Program-made: the position numbers and the translations under genes
Shown here: piece by piece, positions 10,473 through 22,436 of the stretch
How positions within the stretch are numbered: position 1 is the first letter of the stretch
How the letters are laid out: each line of letters begins with the position of its first letter
Assembly: GCA_934047225.1 (NCBI GenBank)
Contig: OW203986.1
Location: 26,353,221-26,417,220 of the forward strand
Reading direction: 5' to 3'
DNA length: 64,000 nt
Source of the DNA: Ypsolopha sequella
Taxonomy: Eukaryota; Arthropoda; Insecta; Lepidoptera; Ypsolophidae
The notes under the pieces: model-generated
What the model was told of the DNA's origin: nothing
Database searches by the model: none
What the model saw: only the letters and a program-made list of their open reading frames with translations

Positions 10473-10531
10473 TAATTATGGTCGAGGCATGTATAGTGCT
10501 TTTCTCAAAAATAAAACGAGATATTTTCAAA

Positions 10532-11202
10532 TTATATAAGTTTTTTTATTACGTTAACAAACTCATCTTGAATAACAAACAATCGATCGAGTTTGTTTTA
10601 TGTGTCACGCAATTTTACTAAAATAATGCTATCGCGGTGTTTGACGTCTTTTGTAGTTAGATTCCCAAGCTCCAGACTTCTACATACACCGTTTTTACTC
10701 CCATGATAAGAACAACCTACAACAAAAAACTCAATTTTAATAATGAATTAAAGGCCTATTTATAACTTTAGAGCCATAAAATAATATTACATCATTTATT
10801 TACCTTTATAACTAAATATTTATCATCTATATGTTGGCTTGAAATATTTTAGACTTCTTGCTTATATAGCCATCTGATTGCCTTTTTAGCCATGCCGTCA
10901 AATTGTTATCATTTTTCAAGTTTACTTTATTCTTATTGAGCACAACACATCGGAGCATGGAATACATCGCCCATAAAGTGGAAGGCTGCTTTGTTTGGCT
11001 AAGGTGACTGAAATAAGCCAAAAACACATTTTCCGACCAACTGTTCGTGTGTTTATCTGCTTTCCACTTGATGAACTTTTCATAATTTGTTTAAATGTCC
11101 TTCCTTAGATTTTGGTGGAAGCAAGTTGTTTTTTGCTAATTCCGCTTCCGCTTTTAGATCTGGAGGAGTACAATCTATATCAGAGCCTTCTTCTGAACTC
11201 AT
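10532..11202 (-). pseudogene. Crypton-like tyrosine-recombinase relic with an intron
   Basis: Reading the minus strand from ATG (11202-11200): an acidic start (MSSEEGSDIDCTPPDLK), then YEKFIKWKADKHTNSWSENV, FLAYFSHLSQTKQPSTLWAM, LKRQSDGYISKKSKIF, then DDKYLVIK. A GT...AG intron of 87 bases (10803-10717) splits KYLVIK from VVLIMGV. Exon 2 continues NGVCRSLELGNLTTKDV, SIILVKLRDT and RLFVIQDEFVNVIKKLI. The pattern SENV-LAYF-STLW-YSML...KSKTF...KYL-K-VLI-G--G-CR-EL-NL--D matches the N-terminal and early catalytic part of Crypton/QRICH1-ZMYM-type proteins common in insects. Lesions: a one-base frameshift near 11091, about ten residues missing near 10835, a lost A near 10700, and TAA for Lys at 10598-10600. 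The catalytic C-terminus is absent. Confidence 0.55.
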
Positions 11203-11744
11203 TTTGTAATTTATTTACACAAAAAACTTTAAATGAAAATATTATGCAACAACATAATTTCCCGCTTTTAATTTTTTTTTCGTTTTTTTTTTCCTTGGGC
11301 AAATGTATACGGCCAGCCCTCTTCATAAAATTGAGGTTAAATTTTAAGTGTTCAATGGTTTTAAATATAACTATATAAAATCAATAAAATAATATATTTT
11401 CAATTATAAAATATAGCAAACGTTTTCTGAACACGAAATTGTAATGTTTTTTCTTTTTATACTGGCCGCTAAAAACCGTATGATCGCCAAACTCTTTAGT
11501 CATTTAAAACATAGACACGGATAGTTAAAAAAAAAAAAACATGGTATGTAATGGATTTTCATACGAATTTCCTGGACAGTTATTCAGATTTCCTGGAGAC
11601 TTGAAATAGCTCTACAGGATGAAGTACTTTCTGGCATGTCTATGCAATATGTAATTAAAGCATTACAACATATTTTTGAGAAAATGAAATTATTATTGCT
11701 GTAAAATTGATGACTTACTAACAATTACTAACCATATTTAATAT
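11203..11744. other. Intergenic, nothing recognised
   Basis: A/T-rich sequence with no supported feature; possibly the 5' flank of the recombinase relic. Confidence 0.35.
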
Positions 11745-11833
11745 TTATTATAACTAGTTGATAATTTGTAATTTGTTAATATTATATTGGCCTAGAGCCT
11801 GACATAAATAAATGAATTGAATTGAATTGAATT
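11745..11833 (+). repeat. LINE-like 3' tail with GAATT repeats
   Basis: GGCCTAGAGCCTGACATAAA followed by TAAATGAATTGAATTGAATT looks like the end of a non-LTR element with a short tandem tail. No coding part is attached. Confidence 0.4.
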
Positions 11834-14340
11834 TATTGTGCGTAACGACGACAATTCGTGTCGTATAAAGCTAAGGCGCTTGTGAAAAGAAATCCTTAAA
11901 GTTGACATTAATTCGTACTTTTATGGAAAACTACGGTTTCCGAAAAATAAACGGTAGTTTTAGCTCAGAATTCTGAGATCTCTGCGACAAAAGCATATTT
12001 TCAAGGGGTAGTTTGCAATTTATATTTACTGAGACTAAGAATATGTTCGAATAATCATTTAATCAGGTCTGTTCAGCAACCTTACACTTGACGTCAATCA
12101 TTTCTAATTTTAGGCTAATTGGGGTAACACCTACCCTTAATACCATGTATTAGCTACTAGCTAGCCTTTGACAAGGGGGATGTTGTTGAGGACAGTGCCA
12201 TGATTTGACGTTTCTGTAGAGACCATAGACATAGGATTCGCTGCGCTTAAAAGACGTCCATACCGTGTAAAAGACGTGTCCTACCTTTATGAACACCTTG
12301 CAAGATAAAAAGAGATGCACAACAAAGAACCGCTGTGTCAATGTTTTTTCGAGTAAGTGCCCATAGCGTCCCGCTTGCTTGGGTGTGATTGCGAATTTTA
12401 TAATAATATTTAAATAATACGTAACTATATTGATAAATAGTGATTGGTTTATCTTGTGAAGTGAGTAATTGTGATGTGACAAGGAGAAATAACTCAAATA
12501 ATTACACATTTCACAGGTAAATATGAATTTGTCATTAGAATGTTTTGAACCACATTTTGCCCAATTTACCGTATTAATCGGCCCAAAAAAAAGTTTTTAC
12601 AGTAACGTATTGATTTTCTTTGTTATATGCAGGATTGTCCAAAATATTAAGTAAAATAGTAAATGTAGTGAAAATTTTTTGGTATCATTTTTTCTACTAC
12701 GTTGTTTATCTTGTAAATTATAAATATATGGTAGAGAAGGTCAGGAAATGATAAACCGTTTGCCGTTTACCTCACAGTCATTGTGTTTCACGAATATGGG
12801 GAGCCATGTCTCGCCTGTCGGTGCCTTGAATTATAAAAAGTATTTGTTCTAAACTTTCCTTATGATAAGTGACGTGGTGACAGTTATCTTTAATTATAAT
12901 CATATTTTATTTACTTAGCGTATTATTTAAACGCTTTGATACTCAAAAGTATATATCTTTCCCCTAAAAAGTGCTGCACATATTTATAACTCGCTATAAA
13001 CCCTGAGAGGTTCAAAATTGCAAAGTTCACTCTTCAGTAAAACTTAGCTGAGCAAAGTCACTTCGGAGCGCTTCGGAGAGTTCGAACTCGAAACTTCGAG
13101 TCAGGATCTCGTCTCTCAAATCAATGATCAAAGTAGTGTCGCAGTGCAGATGCCAGGAACCGACTCAGGTCGACAAGCCGACGCTATTAGCCTGCCTAAG
13201 TGAGGTTATTCAGCCAAGTTTTAAGTTGCTGCCCAAACGTGTAATTTACAACTATTAAATTGGGTCATAAATAGCCAGTTTGTAATACAAGCGTCTGGCC
13301 TTGTAGGAATAGATTTTCCAGTTCTTATGCCTAATTTGGGATCTTACGAATCTCTAGTCTATTACGTAACTCGGCAAAAGGATCCAAACGCCAAATCAAA
13401 AAAAAAAATTGCATATTATTCAAAGATTTCTGCAAGCTTGTTCATTTTGGGTATCACTAAAAACTATTTTTCCTCGAGCTTACGTCCAAGTACAGGCTAG
13501 TACAGCTTTCTTCAACAGATGGTCGATTCAATGTCCCATATTACCATAACTATTACGATCTCATAACTCTCAAAGAGTATTAATTTCGCTTGCTCCGCGA
13601 AGAGATCGAATCTCTTGGAACTGTCGGCCGGCGGCGGCTGTCCTCAATTACACCATGACCAATTTAACTCTTCACCCATGACTATGCAAAAGAGCCTCTA
13701 ACCCTGAAACCTAAGAGCCACTTTTATTTCTTAGAGTGGCTCGTCGGGTCTGTAACCCAGTTCTACAGCGGGCATTGTGCCCTGTCTGCGCGCTGTCTGC
13801 TTTCTTTCAGGCCATAACAACCAAGCAATGAGAGGTGAACGAGCAATCTGACGCCGATCGGCGGCACGAAAGGCGCATGCGCGTGCTTTTCTAATACTAA
13901 ATAAGTTTTCCTTATCATTTTAAATGAGGTGATTGAGCTATTGCGATCGCCCAAACGGTCACGATTCACAACACTTCTTTGGAGATGCCGTCTTAGCTCA
14001 GCGATGATTGCATCGAAAATCTTGTAATGTGAAGCCTGTTTTTCTTGAAACATTTAATGTCTTCTAGAAACAAGGAAGTCTGACTTATTTCCTTTTTTGT
14101 TTAATGAGAGCTCACTTCTAGTCGTGTTGCAATTTTTTCATTCGTTGACCTTCAACGTTTTGCTGATCAAATGGAAGAGTCTCACGTTTCGGCCTTACTT
14201 GTTTTGATTGAGTTTATTGCAGCCCATAAATCTAATAATAAAAGATTCATCCTGCATTTTTCATCGTTTGTCTGATGTGTTGCTCACTGATTTCATTATC
14301 TTTTGCTTTTCTGTATCTGTTAAGACAATTGAACAGGAAT
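11834..14340. other. Long intergenic stretch, nothing supported
   Basis: The 119-codon minus frame at 12150-12509 and the 96-codon minus frame at 13763-14053 show no domain. A CAG-GTAAAT donor-like site at 12515-12523 and a TATAAA at 12995 with TCAGT at 13034 are weak hints only. The interval is slightly GC-richer at 13600-13900. Confidence 0.35.
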
Positions 14341-14346
14341 TGAAGA

Positions 14347-14765
14347 TTGATGATGCGGTCAGACGTAAAGGGACTTTATAACAAAATTGTTATGTACAAT
14401 AAATTGCCATTAGAAATAACTACACTTCCGCCAGCGGATTTTAGAATTAAATTAAAATGTTATTTTGAATCAAATCCGTTTTATTCAATAAATGAGTACA
14501 TCGCTAAGCAATTGAATAAATGTTCATTCTCTGTTTGATATAATTATATAGGTATAATCTCGTCGACAAATCATTTCCAATCATATTTAACAATTCATAT
14601 TCTATTGACATAACTTTTAAATTTAGTTTTGTAACTAATTTAAATTTAGCATATTTATTAAACCCATCTTATCATTAAGATACATATATGTAATATTTGA
14701 CATGCCTCATGTAACATTCTCTGTTATAATGGTCAATAAATGAATTACTGATTACTGATTACGTT
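14347..14765 (+). mobile_element. LINE 3' end with ATTACTG tail
   Basis: A 63-codon frame with YNKIVMYNKLPLEITTLPP and FRIKLKCYFESNPFYSINEY matches the YN-LP...F--KLK-YL---FYS-NEF tail found at the C-terminus of several insect non-LTR reverse transcriptases. About 220 bases of AT-rich 3' UTR follow, ending in GAATTACTGATTACTGATTA, a short tandem tail typical of such elements. It is 5' truncated just before the frame. Confidence 0.6.
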
Positions 14766-15937
14766 TCTGCATTTCACTTTTATCGTCAGTAACGATTACA
14801 TCATCTAGAAATAAAAACTTCAGTGCAATTAAAAATACTTTACCTAAGCTCCGCTAAGGTCAGAGGAGTACGTTGCTCTTAGCTTTAAAAGTACATTGCC
14901 CTTCATATAGGAATTCTTGACATTTCTAAGCAGGGACGGACGATAGTTGAATATAATTGTGATTTTTCAGTTTGACTGACGGTGAAATAGGTGACCTATT
15001 TGGCTTCGAAACAAAAATTTGTTTTAAAACGCATTCTAGTGGTCCGATGGAAAATTGAAAAACTTTAAGCTAAGGTCTGCATATCCTAAATCAATCGTTC
15101 GTTTCCAGCATATCCGAAAAATTACCGCTTGAAGAAATAAAAAGCTGGGAATATCAATACAAAGAAAAACCTCTGTCATGGTTAAGAGAAAGAAAATAAA
15201 ACCCCAAGTCAAATGTTTTAACAAGTTCTACGTCCTTCGTTCTACTTTCTAGGACCTTGCAACCCTTGCTGAATAAATCATCTCAATGTCTAAATGTTGA
15301 CTGCTCAACACATGTATCTAATCTGTCTAATAATACCTGCGTAGTGACGAGTCATGCGTAAGCGCATATAGATATCACAACATGTAGGTAACATGGATTT
15401 AACCATTTTCATTCTTATTACAATGCGTTAAATACTGTGAACGCCATTTGAAACGACTCGCTGGCATTAAAAGTGCATTAATTTTGGATGAGCATCTGTC
15501 CAGAGGAAAGCTTAAGACGACTCAACGCAATGTGTCCAAACTGTGTGCAGTAATAAATATTGCTGTGAAAATAGCGCTATTTGCTACGGAGGGTGACAAC
15601 TTGGCGATGGAAACTGCGAGTGTAAATCAAGATTTCTGTTACTTGAAATTTTCTTTCAAACGAAATTAAAAGTTTGTGATTTTACTGAAATTTAATTTCT
15701 TATCGCCACAGGCTTTCACAACTTTTAACCCCGGACATTTATTTCAATTAGTTGTCCCAAAGAGCACCAGCTTTGTGGTAACCGCTTCACGTGACGTTTC
15801 AGACGCGCGTTTAATACGCCCACTTGCGTGCCGCTCGGATGAAAAAACTTGGCAAAGATGTGTGGCTCTTTTTATCTCATGGCGCTGTCTTTGTCAGTGG
15901 CGTCTTCTAGTGGCGCTTGATCTGCTAACGCCATTAA
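14766..15937. other. Intergenic, nothing recognised
   Basis: Short frames on the plus strand at 15448-15960 lack recognisable domains. The last part (15780-15930) is GC-richer and abuts the next TTAA element. Confidence 0.35.
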
Positions 15938-16404
15938 GGCGATTACCGTCGCCAAATTAGCAGCTCAATGTTTGTCGGTACGAATATCAACGGAAACGAC
16001 ATTGAAATAACGTTCATATCAGTGCACAATGCATAGTGGCTGTTACGACGCTCGCTGCGTCCTTGATAGGGCGAAATGGGAGAAAATAATACTTTTCACA
16101 TGGGCGTCATTGTTAGATTGAATAATTGTATGTTATATTTATAGCTATCAAGTTTATCTATTTATCAAAGCATAAATGAATTAAATCACCTAAGCCGCTT
16201 AGGAGAAGTAGGAAATTCAAGCCAAAAAAACACCATTCAGTTGAAACAATTTTTCATATAGAAGTTTTGGTGGTATGAAAAAGAAAAATGTTGCGTATGT
16301 TGTCCTAGAGTTGATAATCCATAATACATTTTTTCAATATTTTTGGTTAGGCCATAAAAGAGGAGTAGGCTTTAGAAAGTACCCATTTGGCGATATTAAG
16401 GGCC
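15938..16404 (-). mobile_element. GGCG-ended TTAA element, copy C
   Basis: TTAA at 15934-15937 and 16405-16408 bracket it. The left end GGCGATTACCGTCGCCAAAT and the right end inverse of GGCCCTTAATATCGCCAAAT form an inverted repeat. The entire body is the inverse of 20434-20900. The frame at 16275-16463 runs through the element and is not a gene. Confidence 0.78.
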
Positions 16405-16408
16405 TTAA

Positions 16409-17250
16409 TAGAAACTTTCAAGAGTCCCCATCATCAGAAGCCTCATGCGACTTGAGTGTGTAACTAAAATATTTAGGAATTAATATTTCTTAAAACATTA
16501 GGCTCACATTGGGCATGACTTGTTTATTTATTACAGAGAGAAATGCAGCTGTTGAGACCTCTCATAATGTTGGTTACAGACTACAGACCCAGCTAGCGAA
16601 TATGAGAAATGGCGTTTTTTTCGCGAAAAAGTGTTAAAAATCTTCCCTAGCTTCCGCTCGCTAGATTATTATCTATTAATGTATATCCAACTCGAGACGA
16701 ATACAGATACAGATTTTAATCCCTCAACCATTATATGAGTGCCCTTTTTTCTTGTTCCCCATTTGCCTTTGCGTACAAAGACTATGTTCATTTCTCTACG
16801 TTACATTTCATCAAAGCAACGTTCATCATATTATTACGTAGGAACTAAACTATACGTATTTGTACGGCAGAACCCACGACACCGGCTACGTCAGAAAGAG
16901 CTTTAATTGGTCTCTCTCGAGTTGCCAGAGAGACATAATTTAGTGGTACGATTCGCAGTTTTCGTTTTATGTGTTTTAGGTTTAAGATTGACATTTTTAA
17001 TGTTTCTTTAATTTTCTTGAAATGGGAACCGTCATGCTAGAACACTTGTTGTTTAGACAAAATAACAACCTGCGTTCTGTTTTCTACTTATATTATTGCG
17101 ACTTGGAAGCTCAGCGGATTTTAATAGCTTGTCTATTATTAGGTTAAGCAGGACACAAGAACAATCAAATTTATTTACTTTCAGGATATCAACAACATCC
17201 CAAATCCTAGCATTACACATATCCAAAATTAGGTTTAGGTTGTGTTCTGT
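16409..17250. other. Intergenic, nothing recognised
   Basis: No supported frame, repeat or RNA gene. Confidence 0.4.
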
Positions 17251-18663
17251 TCAGTAGCTTTGTATACCACCACAATCCTCTCCTACCCAGTAAGTGAGGT
17301 TCCTTGCGAGAACCTTCCTTTCAATAAATTTACATGTATATTCTGGCTGAGTACAGTTTACAGTCTGGTATATTCCCTTACATTGACAGTATAGGTCTTC
17401 GGGATTGAGGGAAGGTTGTTTTATCTCAACCCAAAGTGTGATGGCCCACCACATTCATCACACTGATGAGGTAACTGATAATTTCCTATATTCATGATAT
17501 CAACATTGTTCATGCATTTCTCTTAGCCAACTAACTGGCCTTGTAAAAAATGAGGAGTTGTTTAATTTCAATTTTCAAACTGGCGCATTGAAATTGTGAA
17601 CGCAGTTTGCAAAATATTGGCTACTTCTGTTGAGTATGTAGACGGTTCTTTAAATAAAGTTGCTATTACAACTTAACCTCGATACAAGTTGTTGGCTTCG
17701 AAAACGTTGTCAGTGGATTCGCAAATGGCAATTTCCTGTCAAATAGCCTCATGAATTCTCTGTACCTTCTACTATTGACCACTCGAGACTCACCCACGTA
17801 TTCGTTGAAGTATTTATTTGTTTGTGTTGCAGCCAATAACACACCAGAAGGAGTTTCTGAATTTGTTTGGAACCGGCTTAGAAGTAATTAACTAGATTTT
17901 CTATCAAAGTAAATAAAATAAAATAAATAAGTTATGTTTGTATATTGTTTATTTTGATTGAGTTTATTTCATCACATACTACGAACAGATCGAAACCAGA
18001 AATGTCCTTTTAGCCTGCTTTAGCCGACACATATTGCTCTACATTTAGCATCTTTAATGAACCCGCTATATTTAGGATGCAATTTTCTAGTTACTTAACT
18101 AATTCCTCTGTGTATTCGATTTACCTGCTAATTGCTTTTGCGTCTTCTGTACGAAGTTGGTTTGTATATTCACCTTTGTCGTCAAATTCCTCATGTTCTA
18201 TTTCTGGAAGTGGTTTTCTGTGTACCTACTACAATGATGCTTGTATGTGGTAGGCATACATAACATATTTGCACTTGAGTTGCGATCGAAATAACCTGTT
18301 CTTGGACTTGCTTGTCTGGCTTATAGACAAAACCAAAAAAGTGCAGCATTTAATTCTACATCAATGGTTGAAAAAAATATAGGATTTTTTTTAATTCTTG
18401 TAATACGAAATAAACGAGATCTTATCTACTTGTGCTTCTATGACTCCCGCAGCTTTTATATTATTAATAAGAACTTCGAGAAAAGTAAAATGATTCACTG
18501 TATTGCCAATATGTGTTTCATTTAATGCCCTCGGTTCATGAATTGCAAAAGCAACGTTTACCTTACCGACGAATTGATATAGATCTTTATTATTACTGTA
18601 TAAATTGAGTTGATTGAAATTTTTCGGACATGTTTCGCAAAATTTGGAACCATTGAAGCGTTG
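17251..18663 (-). pseudogene. Possible decayed protein-coding region, unknown family
   Basis: The minus strand has a 90-codon frame without ATG (18663-18394) containing GSKFCETCPKNFNQLNLY and ending at TAA 18391-18393. The same frame resumes with PLPEIEHEEFDDKGEYTNQL. Other frames then read SRRYREFMRLFDRKLPFANP (about 17800) and a Cys-rich end (QCDECGGPSHFGLR; ARNLTYWVGEDCGG). The composition is protein-like, but stops and frame changes are frequent and I recognise no family. In AT-rich DNA some such frames arise by chance, so support is weak. Confidence 0.2.
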
Positions 18664-18818
18664 CTAAGCGGTTTCCGACACCTGCGTAATGTTGCTAGCT
18701 GGTACCAACAGCTGTTTAAATCTGGAGAGTACTGCTTCTTTTTTTTTTCAAAAAAAAATGAAAATTTGGAAGATGATATGATGATATGATGATGATATAT
18801 AAGATCAGAGTTCAGCAA

Positions 18819-19493
18819 ATATATTTTTATAATTTATAACATCTTGTCGGTGTAGCATCTTCCATTGTTCTCTATCCAGAGCATAATTCTTTAGTTATTG
18901 GTAACGTGCAACGCCTTTGCCTGATGATCACTGAATTTGATCCGAGGTCTGCTTTCTCCTCTTTTCACTTCTGGTCTTACTTTAAAAAGTGAGGAAAAAA
19001 TATAAATAAAATACGCATATAAAAATGTATTATGTACCTATATCTTAGTATAGAGTGTACATAAAAACGTGAAAAGGTTTGCGATACACTTTTATGTACC
19101 TATATAATGTATGTCTTTTTGAAAAAAAAAAATATAATAAGAATGAAGGTGTGATTTCAGAATTACAACGCTATTAATAACCTAAAGTGACCAATCTTGC
19201 CCCAAAAGCTGCAAAATTTATAAAACCAATATGGCAACCCTGTATTCGCGTGACAACAATAATGTGTATTGCTACATTCGTTTCCAGCGTTCGATCAAAC
19301 GTCACTTTAGCCTGGTGTTTGGCAAACTAGTCGCCTAATGGTGCCTTTATTTGATTTCGTAACCCCTGATCACCTAAAGTCAGGCACTATTTTCAGGCTG
19401 TAGAATTCTGACTTTTGTTTTTCGCAGATTCTTGATCGCATTTCAAGCATTATTTTCTCTAGCTTAAACCTTTTTTTTTATTACTTTTGTTAA
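18819..19493. other. Intergenic, nothing recognised
   Basis: AT-rich sequence with no supported feature. Confidence 0.4.
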
Positions 19494-19859
19494 TAGTAGT
19501 TTATGTTACAAGGGCGAAAAGGACTAAATTACGTTTTAAACGTAACCGAGTAATTTATTGCTCTTACGCCCGTGTATCATACTACGTTTTTCAATGCATA
19601 GTGTGAGGAAATGAAAACAAATATAATCTTGTGAACTTTAAATTATGATTGGCTCAAAAGGACTGTATCCACTAGTATCCAGAGCCGTTAAACAGTGGGA
19701 AAAAAAAGTATAACGTTTATGGTACACAGGAAAGGTTACAGGTTAGCCATTTTCTCGTAAATAAATTAAAAAAAAAAAAGCCCTATGGCAAAATAATCGA
19801 CTTTCTGTTCGGTTTTGATGCATAAAAAGTGGGCCTTTAAGAGCACTTGCATTGAAAAA
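19494..19859 (+). mobile_element. Hairpin-headed repeat family, copy 2
   Basis: Matches copy 1 throughout except that the inner part of the hairpin is deleted: AAATTACGTTTTAAACGTAA replaces the GAGGACGATTTAAAACACGAGCG centre. The outer hairpin arms, body and GCATTGAAAAA end are intact. Confidence 0.8.
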
Positions 19860-20433
19860 TAAATAAATTATTATTTTGTTTGTTCTGTGTCGGTAATGTG
19901 ACTGGAAATTACTGGTCTGATGAAACTTCGGCACGTTGCTGCAAACTTAATCAGGAATAAATCAGGAAAATTAAGTGTATCGACTTTTTCTTCTTTTCAT
20001 GTTTATTAACAGAAAAAGTATGATATACAATCGAACACTTCTTATAAAGTGCTTTTATGTCATTTCTTTATGTTTTTAAAGGAATGTTTTCACATAAAAG
20101 TAGCAAATAAACTGATTTACTGTCTAATTTTCATGATGTTTTTTAACAATGCAAACCTTTTCTCCCAAGAGGGCTCCCAAAAGGTGCAAGTGAAATCTTG
20201 CAGGGATCAGAATGTGATAATCACAGGAATAATTCAATCGTCCTTGAAACCTATTAACGTAGACTTACTGGACAATGCAGTAATTGACTCATTGCAATGA
20301 CATGCGCACGATTCATTGAATTCTGTGCAAATTGGAGAAACTATGCTAGATCAGACAGTCTTAAAAAGCTTTGTAGAAAAGCTAATACAGAAGTAAAATT
20401 AAACCAACAACAGGGGCCTAAAAATGTCCTTAA
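19860..20433. other. Intergenic with one unassigned frame
   Basis: A plus-strand frame (20049-20300) with a hydrophobic start overlaps the next frame by ATGA, but neither shows a known domain, and the second runs into the TTAA element at 20434. Confidence 0.3.
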
Positions 20434-20900
20434 GGCCCTTAATACCGCCAAATGGGTACTTTCTAAAGCCTACTCCTCTTTTATGGTCAAACCAAAAATA
20501 TTGAAAAAATGTATTATGGATTATCAACTCTAGGACAACATATGCAACATTTTTCTTTTTCGTACCACCAAAACTTCTATATGAAAAATTGTTTCAACTG
20601 AATGGTGTTTTTTTGGCTTGAATTTCCTACTGCTCCTAAGCGGCTTAGGTGATTTAATTCATTTATGCTTTGATAAATAGATAAACTTGATAGCTATAAA
20701 TATAACAGAGAATTATTCAATCGAACAATGACGCCCATGTGAAAAGTATTATTTTCTCCTATTTTGCCCTTTCAAGGACGCAGCGAGCGTCGCAACAGCC
20801 ACCACGCATTGTGCACTGATTTGAACGCTATTTCAATGTCGTTTCCGTCGATATTCATACAGACAAACATCGAGCTGCTAATTTGGCGACGGTAATCGCC
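20434..20900 (+). mobile_element. GGCG-ended TTAA element, copy D
   Basis: Flanked by TTAA (20430-20433 and 20901-20904). It is the inverted counterpart of copy C 4.0 kb away, and its right half aligns in the same orientation with copies A and B (GTGAAAAGTATTATTTTCTC, then ATTTCAATGTCGTTTCCGT). It ends GGTAATCGCC-TTAA. Confidence 0.8.
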
Positions 20901-20904
20901 TTAA

Positions 20905-21721
20905 ATAAAGAAATAACCGAATAAAGTCAAATTCTAACAAGGACGATGATAATGATAATAAAACTTGACCGAATAATATGTTTGCCGTCAAAAAGTGGAA
21001 GTTGACAATTGTCTCCTGACCTAGTATTATCACGTTAAGCAATAACAGAGTTCATCCTTCTCCGACGAAGGCTATAACGTCCCAAATTGTTTTAGAATAG
21101 GGTCTTAAGGGGCTGCACAATGCTAAAATTCAGTCCTGCTCTAATCAGATGCCACGCACGCAAAACTTCAGTTATTTTGAAATCACTGCTACATTAAAAC
21201 ATTAACTATAATTTCATAATGTAATAAATATGGTTAATTCCACTTAGTATCTGCGTGTGTTGATTTCGTTTCAATCGATTTTGAAATTTGGAAAACTCAT
21301 GCTTTTTTTAAAGTAATATAATTAAAAGGAGATTGAAAGTATGTTTATTTATAAAGTGTAATTAATAATTGTCTTAACTCAAAAAAACGTCCCATATTTT
21401 TTTCAATTGTTTACCATCTACATTGACGCAACTGAATCCAATGCAAAACAGATGTTTAGCATTGTGGAGCCCCTTAAGGTTGCCATTAAGGGACACCTTG
21501 TAACGACCACATTGTTAAAAAGCCTTTGAATCATCTTTACGACCAAAAGACATTAAACGTTAACAACACTAGCAAAGTATGTACTGAAACGGGTAAAAGA
21601 ACAAAACAAACATTTTGGCACACAAGGTAAGTTGTATTCACGATACTTATGACGAAAAAGAAATAATTGTACGACAGACATGATGAAATTGACTTAGGGC
21701 TGATAGTTGTTCATAAACTCA
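20905..21721. other. Intergenic, nothing recognised
   Basis: No supported feature. Confidence 0.4.
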
Positions 21722-22105
21722 CACCGAGTTGGGTTTCCTACCCGGGTCGCAACACTAACCTGTTCAAAAATGAACTCGCGTCTCAACACGGACCGTTCAA
21801 AAATGACAGTGTCGCTACACTGGTGTCGACTTTTTAAACATCAACTCTGAGCAGGGTTCGCAAGGTTCGTATAGGCTCCAAACGTCACCTGACATTCACG
21901 TTAATTTTCGTAAATGAAATGACGTTAATTTTCGTACCGAGGGGGTCTTCTCAACGTTATAGTTGAAATATTTACGTTAAATTTCGTACAGAGGGGGTCA
22001 TCTCAACGTTATTATACTAAATATAATGCAAAAATGACAACTGACGTTTGGAGTGTCGTCACACGACGAAACCCGTTCAAAAACTCAGTGTTACAAACTC
22101 CAGTG
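21722..22105. repeat. Imperfect inverted repeat with tandem core
   Basis: GAGTTGGGTTTCCTACCCGG at the left and GTGTTCCTACCCAGCCC at the right, with CTCCAAACGTCACCTGAC against ACAACTGACGTTTGGAG nearer the centre, form a loose inverted structure. Its core has about two and a half tandem units of ACGTTAATTTTCGTACCGAG followed by GGGGTC(T/A)TCTCAACGTTAT (units near 21898, 21922 and 21973). Likely a non-autonomous element; ends are not certain. Confidence 0.45.
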
Positions 22106-22436
22106 TTCCTACCCAGCCCAGGGTTATTTAATGAACGCACTTCTGGCGGGATGAGTTGTGGTGCCTGAGTAGGTAGGTACTACTAGCGCTTCGTTGCTAA
22201 ATTTTAGGACATATAAAAATGGACATATCTACTTGTTCAATTTGTATGCTGTTTTTTGGAATAAACATCATGTATACTAATATTCATGTGATGCAAGTTG
22301 TGGACCAAATCGACAGCTTGTAAAGATGAATGAGTAGGTTTTTGCTCAACGACAGTCTTAAATTCGTTACCCTAGCCATATTCCAGATTTTTAGGAGTGT
22401 CATATGCTTTAAGTGATTGTTCTGAACCTATAGTAG

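Noticed and set aside
12150..12509. 119-codon minus frame
   Set aside because: No domain, no codon bias against the surroundings and no homology recognised; likely chance.
16275..16463. 62-codon plus frame
   Set aside because: It lies largely inside TTAA element copy C and appears inverted in copy D without being preserved as a frame.
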